From Staphylococcus nepalensis (GTDB lineage Bacteria; Bacillota; Bacilli; Staphylococcales; Staphylococcaceae), in contig NZ_BMCF01000001.1 of assembly GCF_014635045.1 (NCBI RefSeq), positions 372,001-436,000 of the forward strand: DNA of 64,000 nucleotides. Direction: 5' to 3'. The translations under genes and the position numbers were made by a program. Positions within the stretch are counted from its first letter, which is position 1; every line of letters begins with the position of its first letter. This document shows, in pieces, positions 58,283 to 64,000 of this stretch. The notes beneath the pieces are model-generated. The model was not told where the DNA came from. It saw nothing but the letters and a program-made list of their open reading frames with translations, and did not search any database.

Positions 58283-58375
58283 AGCGGGCATAGAAACCAT
58301 GCATTTTATTATGATACTTTTTAAACAATTAGCTTACAAAAATGCTAATTAAAAGCGGGTAACTGCGCGCCCGCT
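58283..58375 (-). repeat. Nested intergenic hairpins
   Basis: An outer AGCGGGC...GCCCGCT stem encloses an inner AATTAGC...GCTAATT (58327-58350). It lies upstream of the second PTS IIC gene and downstream of nothing on minus except QueD-like at 58505, which it may terminate. It is another copy of the CG-capped hairpin family. Confidence 0.55.
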
Positions 58376-58504
58376 CTATTATGATATGCATAATTCATTC
58401 AATATTTGAATATATATCGGTTACAATGAAACATAAGGTATTGTTTTAATTTTGCTTAAACACATAAACCATATAAATTAAACGTCCATACTTAATTTCA
58501 TCAA

Positions 58505-58936
58505 CTAGTTTGCTTCCATTCGTTCTCTAGTAAGCACTAAACCTTGCGTTTCATTTTCAAAAAATTCTAGTTTTTGAAGTGTATTGTTTTCTGGTAAAAA
58601 CTGTTCAAATTGTTCCCAGATCCAAAATGCAATATTCTCAGCAGTGGTATTCATCGGCGGCAAGGCCTCATTAATAAGTTGACCATCTAAATAGGTCGCT
58701 ATTTTTGATTTATAAATTTTATCTACTTCATTAAAATCTAAAGCTAATCCATAATCATCAATTTGGGACAAAATTTCTATATTAAATTGATAACGTTGAT
58801 TGGCTAAATCTTTATGCACCGTTTGCGTAAAATATATTCGGTTATCACAAGTGAACTCGTAGTAATTTTTAATAAGCACCGCGTTACTACGATATTTAAA
58901 TTGCTTAGGTGGTTGAACATTTTCAAAATTTGTCAT
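58505..58936 (-). CDS. QueD/PTPS-like protein without zinc ligands
   Basis: This 143-residue protein has the T-fold of 6-carboxytetrahydropterin synthase: YGLALDFNEVDKIYKSKIATYLDGQLINE and PPMNTTAENIAFWIWEQFEQFLP are strongly PTPS-like. However, the HGH zinc motif expected before the second strand is replaced by NQRYQF, and the first zinc histidine is also missing. It is therefore unlikely to be a working QueD. AAAGGAG lies 8 bases before ATG at 58936. Other staphylococci carry such proteins as I recall, function unknown. Confidence 0.7.
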   Translation of the reverse strand: MTNFENVQPPKQFKYRSNAVLIKNYYEFTCDNRIYFTQTVHKDLANQRYQFNIEILSQIDDYGLALDFNEVDKIYKSKIATYLDGQLINEALPPMNTTAENIAFWIWEQFEQFLPENNTLQKLEFFENETQGLVLTRERMEAN

Positions 58937-59065
58937 ATCAAATTCTCCTTTATTCATTTTATACTCTTATACCCTTTACTATAGAATATATGGTTAATGT
59001 TTCTGTGATTTTATTTAAGGCAATAGATATATAACTACATTTTATAAAAGGAGAAGATATATCTT

Positions 59066-59419
59066 ATGACAATTCAAATTCAACGTATTTATGAAAAACC
59101 GCTTAAAGATGGTATACACATACTTGTTGATCGTGTTTGGCCAAGGGGTGTCTCAAAAGAAAAAGCAAACTTAGACCACTGGATCAAAGATATTGCACCA
59201 ACAGCCGAATTAAGAAAGTGGTTTAACCATGACCCTCAACTTTACGCAGCCTTCAAAGAAAAATATGAAAAAGAACTACGTGAAAATAAGGATCAAAAAC
59301 AAGCTTTCAATGATTTACAAGATATTATCGCTAACAGTAAGCAAGATGTGGTTTTATTATATAGCGCAAAAGACAAACAACATAATCAGGCCATTGTACT
59401 ACAAGAATTATTACAATAA
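59066..59419 (+). CDS. DUF488-family protein
   Basis: This 117-residue protein fits DUF488. VDRVWPRGVSKEKA near residue 21 is the family hallmark, followed by WFNHDP and VVLLYSAKD. The family has no settled function. AAAAGGAG precedes the ATG. alkA follows 14 bases later on the same strand, so the two share a transcript. Confidence 0.88.
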   Translation: MTIQIQRIYEKPLKDGIHILVDRVWPRGVSKEKANLDHWIKDIAPTAELRKWFNHDPQLYAAFKEKYEKELRENKDQKQAFNDLQDIIANSKQDVVLLYSAKDKQHNQAIVLQELLQ

Positions 59420-59432
59420 GGTGTGATTCATT

Positions 59433-60089
59433 ATGACTACGCAGTATATCAATATTCAAGATTACGCCGTTCAAGAACTCATGCAACAAGACCCTACTTT
59501 AGCAAAACTCATACAACATATTGGCAATATAGAAATACACCTACGCCCCGATCCATTAAAATCATTAATTCGCTCTATTATCGGCCAACAAATCACTGTT
59601 AAAGCTGCTGCTGCGATTTTCCAAAGATTTTCGATAGCTATTCATGACATTTGGTCTGTGCAAGTCATTTCAAATTTAAGTGAAACAGAAATGCGCAATT
59701 TAGGTTTATCTAAATCTAAAATAAGCTACGTTCAAAATTTATTATCCCATGTGGAACAAAATAAACTTGACTTCACAGCTTTAAGTCGTTTAAATGATTC
59801 GGATGCTAAACATGCATTAACTGAAATTAAAGGGATTGGGCAATGGACAGCTGAAGTTTTTTTAATGTTCACATTGCAACGGCAAAATGTATTACCCATC
59901 TATGACGTTGGCTTACAAAAAGCTGCTCAATGGTTATATCAAACTTCAACTTTAGAAAGAAAAAAACAGCTCAAGCTCTGTAGAGAACGGTGGAGCCCCT
60001 ATGCTTCCATAGGTGCTTTTTATTTATGGAAAGCCATTCATCAAAATCTTTTAAGTTATGATTCTATTGATTCACTTACAAATGAATGA
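59433..60089 (+). CDS. alkA: DNA-3-methyladenine glycosylase (AlkA type)
   Basis: This 218-residue HhH-GPD glycosylase removes alkylated bases. ITEIKGIGQWTAEVFLMF-like sequence forms the helix-hairpin-helix (LTEIKGIGQWTAE) and the catalytic aspartate lies in LPIYDVGLQKA, where D is the usual place after the hairpin. There is no iron-sulfur cluster motif. The protein lacks the N-terminal beta domain of E. coli AlkA. It shares a transcript with DUF488. An AAGGTGTGATTC site precedes the ATG. Confidence 0.88.
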   Translation: MTTQYINIQDYAVQELMQQDPTLAKLIQHIGNIEIHLRPDPLKSLIRSIIGQQITVKAAAAIFQRFSIAIHDIWSVQVISNLSETEMRNLGLSKSKISYVQNLLSHVEQNKLDFTALSRLNDSDAKHALTEIKGIGQWTAEVFLMFTLQRQNVLPIYDVGLQKAAQWLYQTSTLERKKQLKLCRERWSPYASIGAFYLWKAIHQNLLSYDSIDSLTNE

Positions 60090-60233
60090 TTACGATTCAA
60101 ACATAATATGACAAACATTTAACAGATTCAAATACAAGTTAATATCCGTTTTTCGAAATTTTGGAGTTCATACAGGACACAAATAACACCTCGTCAATCA
60201 ATATAGTATATTCAAGAATTACTTAAAAATATA

Positions 60234-60270
60234 AAATCCCACTTCTCAAATAATCGAGTTAGTGGGATTT
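60234..60270. terminator. Hairpin between alkA and M23 gene
   Basis: AAATCCCACT...AGTGGGATTT stem between the convergent alkA and M23 genes. The surrounding gene-free stretch (60090-60431) shows nothing else I recognise. Confidence 0.7.
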
Positions 60271-60431
60271 ATACATGAATTTGGACAATTAATACTTAAA
60301 TTAAACGCTATCTTCCTAGCCACCTTTTCTGAAATAGACAACAAATGATTTGAGAAGTATGCGATAACTGTGCCATCTCAACGGTTTTACTTCATTTGTT
60401 ATCATTATAATCACCCTTATATTCAAACCAT

Positions 60432-61013
60432 TTATTTTTTATAAAGACTTTCTTCTCCTTGTGGTAAAGATTCTATAAATTCTCTCGGATCTTCAGCGTA
60501 ATCATTCCCAACGCCACCTTTCATTCTTTGAAAATGCAAATGTGGCCCAGAAGTCTGCGAACCCGTATTACCTGAAAGCGCAATGATTTCACCAGCTTTC
60601 ACTTTATCTCCTGCTTCCACTTTAAACTCGTTTAAATGCATATACCATTGATGATACACACCATCTTCTTCCCTAATTTGGACTACTTTGCCTCCTAATT
60701 CATTATCAAATGTTCTAGTTACCGTACCATTTGTCGCAGCAGTAACGGGTGTATCTTTCCTTAATCCATAGTCTATGCCGTAGTGTTTGCCTTCAAAATC
60801 ATTATATTTATATTCTCCAAACGATTCGGTTTCTCTACTCATATTAAAAACATCTTTATATGACTCGTCTCCATCTTCATCACGTGTGCCATCATTTTGT
60901 TCAACTAAGTTTTCTCTTACAAATTGTTGTATTGTGTCTAAATTTGTAAGCATTAATATCAACGGAACTAATATGACAATTAACAATATGATTGTTTTTA
61001 ATGTATTTTTCAA
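60432..61013 (-). CDS. M23-family (LytM-like) peptidase, membrane-anchored
   Basis: This protein of about 193 residues has one N-terminal membrane span (TIILLIVILVPLILMLT) and an extracellular M23 domain. GKHYGIDYG holds the first zinc histidine and aspartate, and GPHLHF the later histidines, all intact. Such enzymes cut peptidoglycan peptide bridges. GTG at 61025 overlaps AAAAGG, so TTG at 61013, 7 bases further, is the likelier start. It is convergent with alkA, near the IsaA-like gene, as in S. aureus as I recall. Confidence 0.87.
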   Translation of the reverse strand: MKNTLKTIILLIVILVPLILMLTNLDTIQQFVRENLVEQNDGTRDEDGDESYKDVFNMSRETESFGEYKYNDFEGKHYGIDYGLRKDTPVTAATNGTVTRTFDNELGGKVVQIREEDGVYHQWYMHLNEFKVEAGDKVKAGEIIALSGNTGSQTSGPHLHFQRMKGGVGNDYAEDPREFIESLPQGEESLYKK

Positions 61014-61140
61014 ATTTGGACTCACCTTTTAATTATATATTAATACCATAGTATACGTTTTTGGCAATGTGTTGCTAATCATTCAACTTGATAAAGCCTC
61101 ATACTTTTGTCTTAAACTTAGTTAGTGATCACATAAAAAA

Positions 61141-61181
61141 CGAGCGATATAACACCTATTTTTATCGGGTATATACGCTCG
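61141..61181 (-). terminator. Terminator of nucleoside hydrolase gene
   Basis: CGAGCG(A)TATA...TATACGCTCG stem with TTTTTTATG on minus. Confidence 0.8.
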
Positions 61182-61272
61182 CTTACAATCATAATTCAAT
61201 TTTTTAAAATATGAGTCTGCTTATAGCAGCATAACTTAATATAATGGTATTGAAGTGTTGGGTTATTTTAAA

Positions 61273-62211
61273 TTATTGATTATAACTTCCTAATATATAT
61301 TCAATTAAAGACCAAACACGTTCAACATCTACCGCTGTAGCAAAATAAGCATTTTTTTCTTTATTAGTGACATTGTTTAAATCAACAGACATCGTACCAT
61401 AAGTTAATTGACTTTGATGTTCGATATCTATATGTGTTTGTTGCATTGTGAATAAATCAGGTTGTAATAAATACAAAATCGTGCATGCATCATGGATTGG
61501 ACCGCCATCCATATCAAAATGTGTTTTATAAGTTGATTTGAAAAATTCTAATAATTCTACAACAAATCTAGATATTTCATTATCAATTCGACTAAATCTT
61601 TGAATCACTTCATCTGTCGCTAATACTTGGTGCGTGACATCTAAACCAAAGACATTAATTCTTATACCACTTTCAAAGACACGTTTAGCCGCTTCAGCGT
61701 CAACCCAAATATTAAATTCTGCCGTAGGTGTCCAATTCCCGAATGTACCACCACCCATTATCGTAATAGATTCAATAGATTGAGAAATACTTGGATCTTT
61801 AATTAAAGCCGTTGCTATATTAGTGAGTGGCCCTGTTGCAACAATTGTTACAGGTTCTGAACTTTGTTTTAAAGTTTTAATAATAACATCTGCTGCATGA
61901 TGCTGTGTTGGCTTCAACACAGGCACCTCTGGTAATTTAGGTCCATCTAAACCAGAATCACCATGAATTTCTGAAGCAAATGAAGCAGGCTTTATAAGTG
62001 GACGGGTTGCGCCTACAGACACTTCAACGTCTCCTCTCCCCATCACTTCCAATACGTTAAGTGCATTTTTAGTGTTTTTTTCAACAGATTGGTTCCCAGC
62101 TACAGTTGTAACTGCTAATATATCAAGCGAACTATTTTTAGCGCCAGCTAGTATTAAAGCAATCGCATCATCATGCCCAGGGTCGCAATCCATTATTATC
62201 TTTTTACTCAT
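61273..62211 (-). CDS. Nucleoside hydrolase (IunH family)
   Basis: This 312-residue enzyme splits the N-glycosidic bond of nucleosides such as inosine and uridine. DCDPGHDDA near residue 8 is the calcium-binding signature; GGPIHDACTILYL supplies the catalytic histidine and a metal ligand, and EFNIWVDAEAA the substrate residues. It is cytoplasmic. GGATGGAG lies about 9 bases before ATG. It stands alone, ending at a terminator; uptake partners are not nearby. Confidence 0.92.
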   Translation of the reverse strand: MSKKIIMDCDPGHDDAIALILAGAKNSSLDILAVTTVAGNQSVEKNTKNALNVLEVMGRGDVEVSVGATRPLIKPASFASEIHGDSGLDGPKLPEVPVLKPTQHHAADVIIKTLKQSSEPVTIVATGPLTNIATALIKDPSISQSIESITIMGGGTFGNWTPTAEFNIWVDAEAAKRVFESGIRINVFGLDVTHQVLATDEVIQRFSRIDNEISRFVVELLEFFKSTYKTHFDMDGGPIHDACTILYLLQPDLFTMQQTHIDIEHQSQLTYGTMSVDLNNVTNKEKNAYFATAVDVERVWSLIEYILGSYNQ

Positions 62212-62512
62212 TTACTACACTCCATCCGTTGTATATATTTTTAGATTTCAATTTAAGTTTGTTTATCAAGTTTATACTTTACTATTCCAATAGATTTTTA
62301 TTATAGTGTGAAAAACATGCTATCCATTCACTATAAATTTTAAAATTGTCTTTAAAATCATCATACTACTTTTTTACTTTATTTGCCTAATTTTTTCCGA
62401 AAATTCAAACAAACAAACAAATGTATACTATCCATTTTAAAGTTAACTATATTTGCTCAATTCAAAAAAACTGGTAAATTAATAGCATTATACAATTTGA
62501 AGGAGGACTTAA

Positions 62513-63478
62513 ATGAAAGCAATCTCCATTGGCGTTTTGGGTGCTTTATTTTTCTCTATTACTTTTATATTAAACCATGCAATGTCTAGCGATGGTAGCA
62601 GTTGGCTTTTTAGTGGATCACTTCGTTTTATTTTTATGTTTCCTTTTCTATTTGTTATCGTGATGTTTAAACAACGCCATCACCTCATTGTATTACATAT
62701 CAAACAACATTTTTGGATGTGGCTATTGTGGAGTTCCTTTGGTTTTGTCTTTTTTTACGTACCAATCACTTTTGTATCCAACTATAGTCCAGGCTGGCTT
62801 ATTTCTGCGACATGGCAATTTACCATTATCTGTGGGCTATTACTGGCTCCCTTTTTCTATGAATATATACAATATGAACAGAAAACGATCAAAGTCAGAG
62901 AACGTGTTTCATGGCGTTCACTAGGAACGTCAAGTATGACGGTTCTCGGCGTTATTATCATACAAATCCTCATATTTCAAATATCGACGTCCAAACCTTT
63001 ATCTTATCTATTATGCCTTTAGTCGTTGCAGCCTTTGCTTATCCATTAGGCAATCGTAAAATGATGGCGCTTGTAGACAATGATTTAAATACAATTGAAC
63101 GCATATACGGAATGACCTTAGTCACGTTACTATTTGGTTTATCATCTTTTTATTGGCATATTTACACAAGGTGTACCATCTTCAAATCAAATGGTACAAA
63201 CTTTTTTCGTCGCTATATTCTCAGGCGTTATAGCAACAACGTTATTTTTCTACGCAACTCACACTGTGAAGCATAATCAAACTCAATTAGCTGCTGTTGA
63301 AGCAACACAATCAATGGAAATTGTTTTCACATTAGCTGGTGAAATGTTGTTACTAGGCTTGGTATTACCAGCATTAACAAGTTTAATTGGCATCGTCATT
63401 ATAACTTTAGGTATTGTTGTTTATTGTTTCTTAAACAGTAAAATTAAAGAAAACACCCTAAAAAGTATAATACTATAA
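62513..63478 (+). pseudogene. DMT-family (EmrE-like) transporter, two frameshifts
   Basis: Three successive frames form one protein of about 320 residues with ten spans of the drug/metabolite transporter type. The first part (62513 to about 62970) changes frame by one base; the second resumes as FILSIMPLVVAAFAYPLGNRKMM. Removing one T from the run of five at about 63149 joins SSF to IGIFTQGVPSSNQM in the third frame. The two indels cancel out. AAGGAGG precedes the first ATG. Either the gene is decaying or the sequence has errors. The substrate is unknown. Confidence 0.8.
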
Positions 63479-63492
63479 TCAAATTCGTTTTA

Positions 63493-63521
63493 TTGACAAC
63501 TTGTTAATAAAGCAAGATAAT
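63493..63521 (+). promoter_or_regulatory. Promoter of the TetR gene
   Basis: TTGACA and GATAAT are spaced by exactly 17 bases, 45 bases before the TTG start. Confidence 0.75.
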
Positions 63522-63566
63522 TTGACTGATAAAGATGCGCAAAGCACAAATTTGGAGGTTATTAAA

Positions 63567-64000
63567 TTGACTACTACTCATATAGATCCTCGTATTATAA
63601 GAACAAAAAAATTATTAATGGACGCTTTTCGTGAGACCGCAAAGGAAAAAAAGTTAGCCTCTATTACTGTTAAAGATATTACTGAGCGCGCTACTGTTAA
63701 TCGTGCTACTTTTTACGCTCATTTTTATGATAAGTATGACATCATGGATTATACATTGTCTGAAACTATCTTAAAAAATTTAAATCAATCTCTCAACATG
63801 GTCGCCGAGTTAGATGATATAGCATTATGTAAATGTTTCATTACGATTACCAGTTATATTCAAGACACTCATGAAGAATGCCGCCTAAACAGTGAGGCTT
63901 ATGGAGAAATCGTAGAAAAGAAAATTAAAGAAGCATTGGAAGATATTTTCTTAAATTTAATGGTCGATAAACACCATAACATAGATAGAGAAACGCTTGC
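63567..64000 (+). CDS. TetR-family regulator (runs off the window)
   Basis: The first 144 residues are visible. RIIRTKKLLMDAFRETA and ITVKDITERATVNRATFYAHF form the TetR helix-turn-helix; the rest is helical. Translation starts at TTG, 8 bases after GGAGG. It resembles FarR in layout (ATVNRATFYAHFYDKYD versus ALVHRTTFYKHFYDKYD). It lies 88 bases behind the broken DMT transporter and may regulate it. The target is unknown. Confidence 0.82.
   Translation, partial: MTTTHIDPRIIRTKKLLMDAFRETAKEKKLASITVKDITERATVNRATFYAHFYDKYDIMDYTLSETILKNLNQSLNMVAELDDIALCKCFITITSYIQDTHEECRLNSEAYGEIVEKKIKEALEDIFLNLMVDKHHNIDRETL

Noticed and set aside
62383-62589. 68-codon frame on plus before the DMT gene
   Set aside because: It overlaps the ribosome binding site and start of the DMT gene in another frame and has no site of its own.
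1-64000. CRISPR arrays, insertion sequences, tRNA and rRNA genes
   Set aside because: I saw no regular direct repeats, transposase-like frames or tRNA cloverleaf motifs on reading through.

Overview
The window is low-GC Firmicute DNA and reads as a Staphylococcus chromosome. Gene content and order match the S. aureus region that carries cidRABC, drp35, mvaA/mvaS, ogt, farE/farR, rocA, copA/copZ, a 2-hydroxyacid dehydrogenase with an aminotransferase, and IsaA. Extra transporters, acetyltransferases and osmolyte carriers, and a thiolase inside the mevalonate locus, suggest a coagulase-negative species, perhaps of the saprophyticus/xylosus group; that last step is inference. I see no phage, insertion sequence, CRISPR array, tRNA or rRNA. 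Almost every gene has a strong AAAGGAGG-type ribosome binding site, and several starts were moved inward because of it.

Regions. 1-5 kb: alpha/beta hydrolase, two GNAT acetyltransferases, a thioredoxin-like protein, D-cysteine desulfhydrase and a VOC protein, all on the minus strand. 5-13 kb: a YfcC-family carrier, then cidABC with its LysR regulator cidR, and an NhaC antiporter. 13-18.4 kb: Drp35 lactonase, then the three enzymes from acetyl-CoA to mevalonate (thiolase and mvaA on minus, mvaS divergent). 18.7-30 kb: a BCCT osmolyte carrier, ogt, a NorB paralogue, a frameshifted esterase behind a GIY-YIG-like ORF, an M20 amidohydrolase behind norB, and a 760-residue AraC regulator. 30-35 kb: farE/farR and rocA. 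35-50 kb: mostly transporters (BCCT, PTS IIC, DUF819, SLC13, a VraDE/VraFG-like ABC pair, SulP) with a few enzymes and one tiny exported or membrane-anchored protein. 50-53 kb: copA-copZ behind a CsoR-type operator. 53-57 kb: an aminotransferase and a D-2-hydroxyacid dehydrogenase under a SAM-I (S-box) riboswitch, then an IsaA/SceD-type cell-wall hydrolase behind two WalR-type boxes. 57-64 kb: a second orphan PTS IIC, a QueD-like protein without zinc ligands, DUF488, AlkA, an M23 endopeptidase, a nucleoside hydrolase, a DMT exporter broken by two frameshifts, and the start of a TetR regulator.

Themes are membrane stress and export (NorB, FarE, ABC pair, CidAB), central overflow metabolism (CidC, RocA, mevalonate), metal and methyl-sulfur control (CsoR operator, S-box) and wall remodelling (IsaA-like, M23). 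The least explained items are the S-box over a transaminase/2-hydroxyacid dehydrogenase pair, the GIY-YIG-like ORF coupled to a broken esterase, the zinc-less QueD homologue, the AraC regulator with a glycosidase-like tail, and the 620-base gap at 44.2-44.8 kb.
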